Part shown: in pieces, positions 41,606-52,424 of the stretch
How the letters are laid out: each line of letters begins with the position of its first letter
Numbering within the stretch: position 1 is the stretch's first letter
Source of the DNA: Cherax quadricarinatus
Lineage: Eukaryota; Arthropoda; Malacostraca; Decapoda; Parastacidae
Length of the DNA: 64,000 bases
Assembly (NCBI RefSeq): GCF_038502225.1
Contig: NW_027196427.1
Coordinates: 1-64,000, forward strand
Direction of reading: 5' to 3'
The notes under the pieces: model-generated
The model's input: the letters and a program-made list of their open reading frames with translations, nothing else
Told to the model about the DNA's origin: nothing
Databases searched by the model: none
Made by a program: the position numbers and the translations under genes

Positions 41606-43832
41606 ACTCACCTATTTGTACTCACCTATTTGTGGTTGCAGGGGTCGATTCATAGCTCCTGGCCCCGCCTCTTCGCTGATTGCTACTAGGTCCTCTCTCT
41701 CCCTGCCCTATGAGCTTTATCATACCTCGCCTTAAAACTATGTATGGTTCCCGCCTCCACTACGTCACTTTCTAGGCTATTCTACGGCCTGACTACTCTA
41801 TGACTGAAGAAATACTTCCTAACATCCCTTTGATTCATCTGAGACTTCAGCTTCCAATTGTGACCTCTTGTGTCTGTGTCCCATCTCTGGAATATCACGT
41901 CTTTGTCCACCTTGTCTATTCCGCTCAGTATTTTATATGTCGTTATCATGTCTCCCCTGACCCTCCTGTCTTCCAGTGTCGTCAGGCCGATTTCCCTCAA
42001 CCTTTCTTCGTAGGACAATCCCCGTAGCTCTGGGACTAGTCTTGTTGCAAACCGTTGCACTTTCTCTAATTTCTTGACGTGCTTGACTAGGTGTGGATTC
42101 CAAACTGTTGCTACTTACTCCAGTATGGGCCTGACGTAAATGGTATACAGAGTCTTGAACGAATCCTTACTGAGGTATCGGAACGCTATCCGTAGGTTTG
42201 CCAGGCGCCTGTATGCTGCAGCAGTTATCTGATTGATGTGCGCCTCAGGAGATATGTCCAGGTCTCATTGTAGTCCTGCCTGATCCTCGTCCGATTTGAT
42301 TCTTCTCATTAACTTCGCATTATCTGCAAACAAGGACACTTCTGAGTCTATCCCTTCCGTTATGTCGTTCACATATACCAAGAACAGAACAAGTCCTAGG
42401 ACTGACCCCTGTGGAACCCCGCTTGTCACAGGCGCCCACTCTGACACCTCGTCACGTACCATGACTCGTTGTTGCCTCCCTGTCAGGTATTCTCTGATCC
42501 ATTGCAGTGCCTTTCCTGTTATGTGTGCCTGATCCTCTAGCTTTTGAAGTAACCTCTTGTGAGGAACTGTGTCGAAGGCCTTCTTGCAGTCCAAAAAAAT
42601 GCAGACGATCCACCCCTCTGTCTCTTGTCTTACTTCTGTCACCTTGTCATAAAACTCTAGTAGGTTTGTGACACAGGATTTTCCTTCCCTGAAACCGTGC
42701 TGGTTGTCAATTATACACTTGTTTCTTTCCAGGTTCTCCACCACTCTCCTCCTGATGATCTTCTCCATGACCTTGCATACTATACACGTTAGTGATACAG
42801 GTCTGTAGTTTAGTGCCTCATGTCTGTCTCCCTTTTTATAAATTGGGACTACATTTGCCATCTTCCATACCTCGGGGAGTTGCCCAGTTTCAAATGATGT
42901 GTTGAAGATCTTTGTTAATGGTATACACAATATCTCTGCTCCCTCTTTAAGGACCCATGGAGAGATGTTGTCTGGTCCCACCGCCTTTGAGGTGTCAAGT
43001 TCGCATAGCAGCTTCTTCACCTCCTCCTTGGTTATATGTACCTCATCCAGCACTTGCTGGTGTACCCCCCTGTTCTGATTTCTGGAGTCCTACTGGTTTC
43101 CACTGTAAATACTTCTTTAAATCTCGTGTTGAGCTCCTGACATACCTCCCGGTCGTTTCTTGTGAATTCCCATCACCCTTCCTCAGTCTGATTACCTGGT
43201 TCTTGACTGTTGTTTTCCTCCTGATGTGGCTGTACAACAGCCTCGGGTCAGTCTTGACTTTCGATGCCATGTCATTTTCGTATTGTCACTGAGCCTCCCT
43301 CCTTATCTGTGCATATTTGTTTCTGGCTCTTCGGCTAATCTCTTTATTTTCCTGAGTTCTCTGTCTTCTGTACCTTTTCCATTCTCTAACACACCTAGTT
43401 TTTGCCTCCCTACACCTTTGGGTGAACCAAGGACTCTTTCTGTTCTTCCCATTATTTCTGTTTCCCTTGGGAACAAACCTCTCCTCTGCCTCCTTGCATT
43501 TTGTTGCCACATAGTCCATCATTTCTTGTACTGGTTTTCCTGTCAGTTCCCTCTCCCACTGAATGTCTTGAAGGAAGTTCCTCATGCCTGAGTAATTCCC
43601 CCTTTTGTAGTTTGGTTTTTCCCACCCTATTCCTGCTACTCTCTCCACTTGGAGCTCAACTATGTAGTCGAAGCACAGAACCACATGATCACTAGCTCCC
43701 AGGGGCGTTTCATACATGATATCCTCGATGTCCGAAGTACTCAAGGTGAATACGAGGTCCAGTCTTGCTGGTTCATCCTCTCCTCTCTCTCTGGTAGTGT
43801 CTCTAACATGTTGATGCATGAGGTTTTCCAGA
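41606..43832 (-). pseudogene. CR1-like LINE copy D
   Basis: Endonuclease end with ASDHVVLCFDYIVELQVE and linker KSPWFTQRCREAKTRC in an open frame 43930-43286. RT in a 262-codon frame 43053-42265: [97 protein letters not shown] and SLFADNAKLMRRI. The last has the catalytic FADD changed to FADN, which should abolish polymerase activity. Post-RT part at 42060-41782. It is 5' truncated in (GT)n. Confidence 0.9.
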
Positions 43833-43856
43833 GTGTGTGTGTGTGTGTGTGTGTTT
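43833..43856 (+). repeat. (GT)n at the 5' end of LINE copy D
   Basis: A GT run directly after the truncated LINE, then the 37-bp satellite. Confidence 0.95.
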
Positions 43857-43883
43857 ACTGACTGACAGGAACCCACGTTGTCA

Positions 43884-46328
43884 AGTTTAACAGTAGCGCT
43901 GTCTGGTAGACAACAATGACAGCTTAACAATAGCGCTGCCTGGTGGACAACAGTGACAGGTTAACAATAGCGCTGCCTGGTAGACAACAGTGACAGCTTA
44001 ACAATAGCGCTGCCTGGTAGACAACAGTGACAGCTTAACAATAGCGCTGCCTGGTAGACAAAAGTGACAGGTTAACAGTAGCACTGCCTGGTAGACAACA
44101 ATGACAGCTTAACAATAGCGCTGCCTGGTAGACAACAGTGACAGGTTAACAGTAGCACTGCCTGGTAGACAACAGTGACAGCTTAACAATAGCGCTGCCT
44201 GGTAGACAACAGTGACAGCTTAACAATAGCGCTGCCTGGTAGACAACAGTGACAGGTTAACAATAGCGCTGCCTGGTAGACAACAGTGACAGTTTAACAG
44301 TAGCACTGCCTGGTAGACAACAATGACAGCTTAACAATAGCGCTGCCTGGTAGACAACATTGACAGTTTAACAGTAGCACTGCCTGGTAGACAACAGTGA
44401 CAGCTTAACAATAGCGCTGCCTGGTAGACAACAGTGACAGCTTAACAATAGCGCTGCCTGGTAGACAACAATGACAGTTTAACAATAGCGCTGCCTGGTA
44501 GACAACAGTGACAGCTTGACAATAGCGCTGCCTGGTAGACAACAGTGACAGCTTAAAAATAGCGTTGCCTGGTAGACAACAGTGACAGTTTAACAGTAGC
44601 ACTGCCTGGTAGACAACAGTGACAGTTTAACAGTAGCACTGCCTGGTAGACAACAGTGACAGTTTAACAGTAGCACTGCCTGGTAGACAACAGTGACAGC
44701 TTAACAATAGCGTTGCCTGGTAGACAACAGTGACAGTTTAACAGTAGCACTGCCTGGTAGACAACAGTGACAGTTTAACAGTAGCACTGCCTGGTAGACA
44801 ACAGTGACAGTTTAACAGTAGCACTGCCTGGTAGACAACAGTGACAGCTTAACAATAGCGTTGCCTGGTAGACAACAGTGACAGTTTAACAGTAGCACTG
44901 CCTGGTAGACAACAGTGACAGTTTAACAGTAGCACTGCATGGTAGACAACAGTGACAGTTTAACAGTAGCACTGCCTGGTAGACAACAGTGACAGTTTAA
45001 CAGTAGCACTGCCTGGTAGACAACAGTGACAGTTTAACAGTAGCGCTGCCTGGTAGACAACAGTGACAGTTTAACAGTAGCACTGCCTGGTAGACAACAG
45101 TGACAGTTTAACAGTATCACTGCCTGGTAGACAACAGTGACAGTTTAACAGTAGCACTGCCTGGTAGACAACAGTGACAGTTTAACAGTAGCACTGCCTG
45201 GTAGACAACAGTGACAGTTTAACAGTAGCACTGCCTGGTAGACAACAGTGACAGTTTAACAGTAGCACTGCCTGGTAGACAACAGTGACAGTTTAACAGT
45301 AGCACTGCCTGGTAGACAACAGTGACAGTTTAACTGTAGTACTGCCTGGTAGACAACAGTGACAGTTTAACAGTAGCACTGCCTGGTAGACAACATTGAC
45401 AGTTTAACAGTAGCACTGCCTGGTAGACAACAGTGACAGTTTAACAGTAGCACTGCCTGGAAGACAACAGTGACAGTTTAACAGTAGCACTGCCTGGTAG
45501 ACAACAGTGACAGTTTAACAGTAGCACTCCCTGGTAGACAACAGTGACAGTTTAACAGTAGCACTCCCTGGTAGACAACAGTGACAGTTTAACAGTAGCA
45601 CTGCCTGGTAGACAACAGTGACAGTTTAACAGTAGCACTGCCTGGTAGACAACAATGACAGTTTAACAGTAGCACTGCCTGGTAGACAACAATGACAGTT
45701 TAACAGTAGCGTTGCCTGGTAGACAACAGTGACAGTTTAACAGTAGCACTCCCTGGTAGACAACAGTGACAGTTTAACAGTAGCACTCCCTGGTAGACAA
45801 CAGTGACAGTTTAACAGTAGCACTGCCTGGTAGACAACAGTGACAGTTTAACAGTAGCACTGCCTGGTAGACAACAATGACTGTTTAACAGTAGCGTTGC
45901 CTGGTAGACAACAGTGACAGTTTAACAGTAGCACTGCCTGGTAGACAACAGTGACAGTTTAACAGTAGCGTTGCCTGGTAGACAACAGTGACAGTTTAAC
46001 AGTAGCACTGCCTGGTAGACAACAGTGACAGTTTAACAGTAGCACTGCCTGGTAGACAACAGTGACAGTTTAGCAGTAGCACTGCCTGGTAGACAACAGT
46101 GATAGTTTAACAGTAGCACTGCCTGGTAGACAACAGTGACAGTTTAACAGTAGCACTGCCTGGTAGACAACAGTGACAGTTTAACAGTAGCACTGCCTGG
46201 TAGACAACAGTGACAGTTTAACAGTAGCACTGCCTGGTAGACAACAGTGACAGTTTAACAGTAGCACTGCCTGGTAGACAACAGTGACAGTTTAACAGTA
46301 GCACTGCCTGGTAGACAACAGTGACTGA
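43884..46328 (+). repeat. 37-bp satellite, ~66 copies
   Basis: Unit GTAGCACTGCCTGGTAGACA then ACAGTGACAGTTTAACA. Left copies mostly carry CAGCTTAACAATAGCGCTG. Copies after about 44900 mostly carry CAGTTTAACAGTAGCACTG, with a mixed zone between. Confidence 0.98.
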
Positions 46329-46379
46329 CAGTACTGAGTTCTTGCCTCTTGGACATTTTATTATATACTTTTGAAGTTT

Positions 46380-46600
46380 CGCAGCAAATTAGCTTTTATC
46401 ACTTTCTCCTCCAACTCACATAATTTTTCAACACCCTGTGTCTAAATAAATAGTTCCTAACATCTCTTAAGGCACACTATGTTTTCAGCTTCTTCCTTTG
46501 TCCTCCTATGTCGTGTATCTCTACAGCTCTAACACTTCCTCTTATTAACAATTACGTCTTATGTCATGTTTCTTCTGGTCCTCCTCACCTGGAATCAGAC
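46380..46600 (-). repeat. CR1-like LINE 3' relic
   Basis: TAGTTCCTAACATCTCTTAAGGC and following words match the C-terminal ORF2/3' region of copies B-D at low identity. Confidence 0.5.
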
Positions 46601-46609
46601 TGAGGGACT

Positions 46610-46690
46610 GATTACCTCAAACTCATTCTGTACTGGACTGAGGAAACCCCTGGCTGGTGAAACGTTTGCAGTAAAGGTATACAAGTGTTG
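46610..46690 (+). ncRNA. Degenerate hammerhead-type Penelope tail
   Basis: GGACTGAGGAAACCCCTGGC then TGGTGAAACGTTTGCAGTAAAGG matches the palindrome motif in order. The box is CTGAGGA and stem II is weak, so cleavage is unlikely. The following ACAAGTGTCTAATTCATC also matches the palindrome arm. Confidence 0.6.
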
Positions 46691-46714
46691 CACAAGTGTC
46701 TAATTCATCTGTAA

Positions 46715-46718
46715 TAAA

Positions 46719-46762
<44 letters not shown>
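46715..46762 (+). repeat. (AAT)n microsatellite
   Basis: AAT trinucleotide run adjoining a SINE end. Confidence 0.95.
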
Positions 46763-46763
<1 letters not shown>

Positions 46764-46835
46764 TGTCTATATTTCTAAAAGTATATGTACAAGGTATATA
46801 GGCGTAGCTGACATCAATGATGTCAGTTACGCGTG

Positions 46836-47072
46836 ATGTATATAGAAAGCGCCTGGTTATGCAGAGCATTTCGGGCAAATTAGGTTAATTTTGTCCCCAG
46901 GAAGCGATCCACACCAGTCGACTAACATTCAGGTACCTATTGTACTGCTAGGTGAACAGGTACAGCAGGTGTCTTAAGAAAACCCGTTCTAAAGTTTCCA
47001 CCCGTAATGGGGATCGGTCCCCGGACTTCAGTATGTGAGATGAGTGAACAAGTAACCGAGCTACGGAACACC
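46836..47072 (-). repeat. tRNA-derived SINE, copy 4
   Basis: Inverted and diverged copy of the SINE at 23705: CCCGGACTTCAG, GTTTCCACCCGT, CACCAGTCGACTAACATTCAGG, then GCAGAGCATTTCGGGCAAATTAGG. Confidence 0.85.
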
Positions 47073-47625
47073 CCAAAGATATTTACTTAAAGTTCCTGAT
47101 ACTCTGAATCATATAGTTGAACGTTCATTGGCTAGAGAATATTAAATAAAGTTTAAGAGCTCAATTTACTTTCTGATATTTAATTTTATTGCCTAAAACA
47201 TTTTGCAAAATATATAACATCAACAAAAAACTAATACCATGTTAAAACTGAGCTTAAATATTAATTCTCTTAACAGTTGCATTCATATACTGTGACTGTT
47301 AGCAAGAGGTCACATATTTACTGTTTTTTATAATTTTTCTCATGTTTTTGCTGCTTATTTAAATTGGTTGTTTGAAGTAAATGGTATTAAAAATACTCGT
47401 TTATTGTTTTCTAAATACAAGTGCAACCCATTAAAGTTGCGACCCATGCTTGCAACAGTGTCGTAACACTGACACTTTGTCGTGAATTTCTTACAACAGT
47501 TTCAGAACAAATAAGGGAAAACATTTCCCAGTGGCGCCTCTGACAGGAGAATATCCCAGGAAATAATCACGAATTTCGGCAGTTTTCATTCATTTATTCT
47601 ATAAACCAAATTATTATTATTATAA
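47073..47625. other. AT-rich DNA, nothing recognised
   Basis: No ORF, repeat or domain that I can support. Confidence 0.5.
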
Positions 47626-47629
47626 TCAA

Positions 47630-47872
47630 GGGAGAACCGCTAAACCCGGAGGATTATACAGCGCCTGGGGGGTGGGGAATGTGGAAGGCATTCAGGCTTA
47701 ATTCGGGGAACTGGAGCACAGATCCAATTCCCTAAATCAAGAGCCTCTCACCAACATCAAGGAACCTTCCTTGAGGGGTCCATAAACCAAATGATAATGA
47801 TGATTTGCTTCGTACAGTTTACATCCAGCTTATAGTATAGTGAAGGATTTTTCCTTATGAGATTAGCGCTTG

Positions 47873-47917
<45 letters not shown>

Positions 47918-47925
47918 CTACACCT
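47630..47925. repeat. Dispersed repeat (GATTATACAGCGCC family) and (AAT)n
   Basis: CGCTAAACCCGGAGGATTAT, CAGATCCAATTCCCTAAATC and AAGAGCCTCTCACC match 31830-31940 and part of 18296-18375. (AAT)n at 47876-47918. Confidence 0.75.
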
Positions 47926-48049
47926 ACATCGTATGTTTTCATTTATTTTCTTTGAAATTAGTGATATAATTGTGTTGAGAATATGATAACCAAAATATAG
48001 CCATTTTCAATCACCTTATCAGAGGCTCCACGAGAGTAAGATTTTGTTT

Positions 48050-48051
<2 letters not shown>

Positions 48052-48144
<93 letters not shown>
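48052..48144. repeat. (TA)n microsatellite
   Basis: About 46 TA units. Confidence 0.98.
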
Positions 48145-48146
<2 letters not shown>

Positions 48147-48233
48147 AGTGCAACGTGCATTGCAGTACTGTTGCTCATCAGTGCCATTTTCGGGAGCAAT
48201 TATGTTATCTGATTATTCTTTGTAATTATCTAA

Positions 48234-48345
48234 GTTAGAGGTGCCGAACCTGGGCCCCGCGGGTCGCATGTGGCCCGCGGGTCACATATGACCCGCGGGT
48301 CACATATGGCCCGCGGGTCGCATGTGGCTCTTTCAGAAAATGGAT
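48234..48345 (+). mobile_element. hAT-like terminal region with GCCCGCGGGTC iterations
   Basis: TTAGAGGTGCCGAACCTGGG then CCCCGCGGGTCGCATGTGGC resembles the terminal sequence common in hAT DNA transposons (GGTGCCCAACCTGCGGCCCGCGG type). ...CCCGCGGGTC.CATATG.. is iterated three more times. No partner end or transposase is visible. Confidence 0.5.
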
Positions 48346-48479
48346 GCGGCTCTCACATGAAAATATCAATATACTTTTGCTGTAGGTTCCACACTGCGCA
48401 GTGTCAGCAAATCCGTGCTGACCTCAACACACGTCTGACCATCAATGTGGCCCACTTGTGAAGGTAAGTTGACGACCAC

Positions 48480-48481
48480 TG

Positions 48482-48528
<47 letters not shown>
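48480..48528 (+). repeat. (ATT)n microsatellite
   Basis: ATT trinucleotide run. Confidence 0.95.
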
Positions 48529-48529
<1 letters not shown>

Positions 48530-48589
48530 CTACGTGATAATAACTAAGATTCGAACTATACACAAATAACTACTACTACCACCACCACC

Positions 48590-48712
48590 ACGACTTCCTG
48601 CCTACATATAGCCGTCCTGCTCCACTTCTGGTTAGTGTGACTTTGTCAATGGTCCAAGTCGGACCGAAACGTCGTTGTAAGCTTCTCTCTTTTATGTGCG
48701 GGTTATTTGTGC
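48590..48712 (+). repeat. Penelope 3' tail with hammerhead-like hairpin
   Basis: GTTAGTGTGACTTTGTCAAT, GGTCCAAGTCGGACCGAAAC and GTAAGCTTCTCTC...GGTTATTTGTG match 7150-7228 closely. No coding part is present. Confidence 0.8.
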
Positions 48713-49420
48713 ATCGTTCCAGTCACGGTATTGTGCCTTTTTTTGTTATTCGAACTATATTCAGAAACGGGTTTTTTAAATGATCCCACTTAGAGAGAAA
48801 AAAAAATAGGACAACTATTTAGGCCTATATTTAAATCCCATAATATTTATGCCCATTTTTTTGTTTACTATATAATTTACAACTGAGGCAGGAAAAGCCA
48901 TTAAATAAACTAGTTTGTAAAGTTACTAGTATAATATTCAGATTAAAAATATCTGCAAAAGTTAGATGGTTACTTAGTAGGTTTTATTAAGAAGTTTCGT
49001 CTGTACCAAACTAAAATAATTTAAGAAATCAATGGATCATCTACCAGAGATATCACTTAAAACACTTTCTATTTGAAAGAAAAATTGGTATTTGTGTGTG
49101 TGTTTGTTCTCTGTTCAGGCTTGTGTATTACACCAGGTACAGTGTGTAGCGCACAGGCCCTCTAGTTTTACCACTGGTTCACCGTAGATTCAGTTCCCAT
49201 CCGTTCTAGGTTATTTACACTCTTGTTATTGCGATATCGCAAGTCCAGGTTCAAGATCTTTTTTACATTTTGCAACGTTTTCCATTCACCTAGACTCTCG
49301 TATTTCTCTACCATGTATTAATAATTTTTGTAATCTCTGCTTTTGATAACCGTTTAATATATTTAATTTAGTTTTCTTTACTTCAAGCGAATATTTGTTA
49401 ATAATTGTTTAATTTTGATA
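48713..49420. other. AT-rich DNA, nothing recognised
   Basis: No supported feature. Confidence 0.5.
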
Positions 49421-49424
49421 GTGA

Positions 49425-49582
49425 TAGGTTAGGTTAGGTAAGGTTCGTCAGGAAACAGGACAAATATTTCCTGACGCGGGTCTTAGTCAGATGATGACCC
49501 GCCTTTGGAGCTTTTGGTCATCTGACCGAGGCCTTCCGCTGGCTTACCGGTCCACCCCTTTAAAAATTTTGGTAATTTATAA

Positions 49583-49620
<38 letters not shown>
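49425..49620 (-). repeat. Short dispersed repeat with poly-A tail (copy of 27996)
   Basis: Reverse complement of 27996-28130 with the same internal hairpin. A 37-nt T run at 49584-49620 would be a poly-A on the minus strand. Confidence 0.8.
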
Positions 49621-49708
49621 ATAGTGTTGTGAGATTCGCCAATTTTTCCCCTCCTGAAAGCTAACGCACTATCTCAGTATGTAGCTTAGAAAGAAAAAAA
49701 ATCATATC

Positions 49709-49850
49709 GTGTGTGGGGCTAGAACCCGCGATCAGAGAGTCATACAACTCCAGACCGACGCGTTAGCCACTGGGCCAGCTGGTCCAGTGGATAAGGCGTC
49801 GGTCTGGAGTTTTATGAATCTCTGATCGCGGGTTCTAACCCCACCCGTGG
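49709..49850. repeat. Inverted pair of tRNA-derived SINE heads
   Basis: Two tRNA-like heads (A-box-like part CCAGTGGATAAGGCGTCGGT and B-box-like part GATCGCGGGTTCTAACCCC) face each other around GCCAGCTGGTCCAGTGG. Arms are about 65 bp with several mismatches, so each half has diverged. Confidence 0.85.
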
Positions 49851-49979
49851 TACGGTTTGTTTGCAATCGTGTCATTACGATTTTGTGAATCATCTTAGTG
49901 TAGCTTGGTGTTAAATCACTAGATATCAGAAGCTTCAGGCGTGGTCGAGGAGACTCGGGTTGTAAGCTGGCGTTCCTTA

Positions 49980-50090
49980 CTCATCAGCTGCACGTACGCA
50001 GTGTATATCATCCTGAACGTATTCTAACTCTCAGTCTTGAAAGCAGTTCTTGTATTTGCCAGAATCACATATGCAGCTGGCGTTTGTGAG
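49980..50090 (-). repeat. CR1-like LINE relic
   Basis: ACGTACGCAGTGTATATCAT...AGCAGTTCTTGTATTTGCCAGAATCACATATGCAGC aligns loosely with the thumb region of copies A-D. Confidence 0.45.
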
Positions 50091-50374
50091 ATTTGTGAAC
50101 CTCCAACGAGGAGGTCGGTTTGTGATAGTTCTCTTACATAAATCTGAGGCAGCTAAGCTTCGTCTCATGGAACCAGCGTCTCAACCACTTATCAATCGTG
50201 AAATATGTACCGAATCCCTTGGGCTTTCTAATATTTACATTTAAATATTTATATTTAATTAGCATGTATACCTTTTCCTAAATTCTTTCACGTGTTCACT
50301 AGCGTTACACAAAAATTCCAGCTAACCTTTCTTTGGCATAATTTTCGTTTTAGCTGCTGTGTAATCTCTATCTA

Positions 50375-50450
50375 CACAAATAACCCGTCCACAGGAAGAG
50401 AGGAGCTTAAAACAACGTTTCGGTCTCTGAATACTGTGACAGTGTTTCTC
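50375..50450 (-). repeat. Penelope 3' tail, inverted
   Basis: The reverse complement reads GAGACCGAAACGTTGTTTTAAGCTCCTCTC...GGGTTATTTGTGTAG, matching 7180-7228. Confidence 0.75.
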
Positions 50451-50476
50451 CTTTTGCGTTCGTTGTCTTAGTCATT

Positions 50477-50562
50477 TGAGACAGCTGATTTAAAATTTGA
50501 GACAGCTGATTTAAAATTTGAGACAGCTGATTTAAAATTTGAGACAGCTTATTTAAAATTTA
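50477..50562 (+). repeat. 21-bp tandem repeat, 4 copies
   Basis: Unit TTGAGACAGCTGATTTAAAAT. The last copy has CAGCTTATT. Confidence 0.95.
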
Positions 50563-50999
50563 AGCAGCAAAGCTGTACTCGTGGTGTCCTGCTTTAATCT
50601 CTCAGGGAATTTTTTTATACCTTAAATAGATTTCAGTAAATACATGGATTCAGTCAAAGAAATTTATAACGGAGTTTGTTAATACTGTCTCGTGTCCTCA
50701 CTGTAACAATCGTTATTTAATTTGAAACATTTGGTGTTTCCAGTTGATGGCAATAAGAACTCACTAGAAGCTATATCCTCTAATACTTTATAAGCTGACA
50801 AGAGATTATCATATCTATTAAGTTTGTGCGGTGTGTCAGTGAACACACGCGTAGACTTTATACTTTCTCATCGTCAAACATGTTTCTTAAGATATGTTTT
50901 GCTTTAAATTATTGAACATTTTTTTTAAATCGATATATTTTCTAGCTACTAATACCATTTCGGAGTTACCTAATTTTTGTATCTCTTCTGATAGCTGTG

Positions 51000-51680
51000 T
51001 ATGGATCCTGCCTCCAGTATATCACACTGCAGATTGTTCCACTTCCTGGCACCTCTCAAGCTGAAAAAAATGCTTCCTAACATACCTATTGCTCATCTGA
51101 GTCTTCAACTTCCCGTTGTGACCCCTTGTTTCTGTGTCCCATCTCTGGAGCATCCTGTCTCTTTCCACTTTGTCAGTTCGTCTCCGTATTATATATGTCG
51201 TTATCATGTCCCCCTTCTCTCTCCTGTCCTCAAGTGCTGTCAGGTCGAATTTCCTTAACTTCTAGTAGGACACTCCCCTTAACTCCAGGACTAGTCATGT
51301 TGCAAACCTTTGCACTTTCTCTTAATTTCTTGATGGTGCGTTATCAGGTGTGGGTTCCAAATTGGTGCTGCATACTCTAATATGGGCGAGACGTACGCAG
51401 TGTAGAGAGTCTTGTACGATTCATTGCTAAGGTGTCGAAACGCTATTCTTAGGTTTGTCAAGCACCCATAAGGTACAGCAGTTATTTGGTTGATGTGCGC
51501 ATTAGGAGATATGCTTGGTATTATACTTACCTCAGGATCCTTTTCCTTGATTGAGGTTTGCAGTATTTAGCCCCTCTAGCCTCTGTCTGCGGTCTTCTTT
51601 GACCTCCAAACTTCATGATTATATACATGGTGGGGTTAAACTCCAGGAGCCAGTTGTTAGACCATGTGCTACAGCAGTTA
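51000..51680 (-). pseudogene. CR1-like LINE 3' fragment, decayed
   Basis: The minus-strand reading contains RHQKKFFSLERC-like, RMLQRWDTETRGHNGKLKTQ and, further 5', the thumb region (GVSIIPSIS-like). It is the same family as copies B-D but more diverged, without the 3' UTR. Confidence 0.8.
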
Positions 51681-51749
51681 TTTGGTGTTGTGACGCAACT
51701 GTGAGGTGTAGTCTTGCCCTTATATGCCTTCCTGTTGATGTTTTGTTTT

Positions 51750-51868
51750 TATAGTTCCCTGATAATGTGAGTAGTCACGAAATCGCTTGGAAATTCGCTA
51801 TTCTTTTACAGTGGTTGTTCTGCATATTGTGATATCACCTGTTTACTCTGATTTTATAGCACACACAC
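51750..51868 (+). ncRNA. Second Penelope tail family with hammerhead-like core
   Basis: CCCTGATAATGTGAGTAGTC then ACGAAATCGCTTGG: box CTGATAA (G8 changed to A), stem II GTGA-GTAG-TCAC, GAAA. It continues TGGTTGTTCTGCATATTGTG to (AC)/(TA)n. The same tail is at 52422-52487 (-) and 52988-53082 (+). Confidence 0.6.
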
Positions 51869-51870
51869 AC

Positions 51871-51874
<4 letters not shown>

Positions 51875-51946
<72 letters not shown>
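51875..51946. repeat. (TA)n array 1 of the TA-bounded tract
   Basis: A TA run ending directly at the MITE terminus. Confidence 0.98.
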
Positions 51947-51947
<1 letters not shown>

Positions 51948-52332
51948 GTCGTGCCGAATATGTAAAACTGGTCAATTAGCAAGAACTCATTTAAAATTAA
52001 GTCCTTTCTAAAATTTTCTCTTGTACGTTTGAAGATGTATTTTTTTCATTAATGTTAATGTAAAAAATTTTAATTTTGCACCTAAAGTAACTTAGAAAAC
52101 TTACCTAACCTTATTATAACAAGAACAATTTATTTTAGCCTAACCCAACTAAATATATTTTTGATTTGTTTACAATAATTTAATACCAAACAACCACAGT
52201 GAAATATATTTTTTTCGTTAGGTTCAGAATGATTTTGGCGAAATTATTGCATACACAAATTTTCGCTTGTCCTATATGGCAAGATAAGTGTTGCTATTTA
52301 AGCCAAGATCGCAAGTTCTGCCTATTCGGCAC

Positions 52333-52336
<4 letters not shown>
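51947..52336 (+). mobile_element. 390-bp MITE, copy 1, TIR TGTCGTGCCGAATA
   Basis: It begins TGTCGTGCCGAATA and ends with its exact reverse complement TATTCGGCACGACA. It is non-coding and AT-rich and flanked on both sides by (TA)n, consistent with a TA target duplication. Copy 2 at 53761-54150 has the same length and only scattered differences. It is non-autonomous, and the transposase family is not identified. Confidence 0.9.

Positions 52337-52421
<85 letters not shown>
52337..52421. repeat. (TA)n array 2
   Basis: A TA run between the MITE and Penelope remains. Confidence 0.98.

Positions 52422-52424
<3 letters not shown>

Noticed and set aside
49425..49445. Telomeric TTAGG tract
   Set aside because: Only two to three units, and part of a dispersed repeat with another copy at 28.1 kb.
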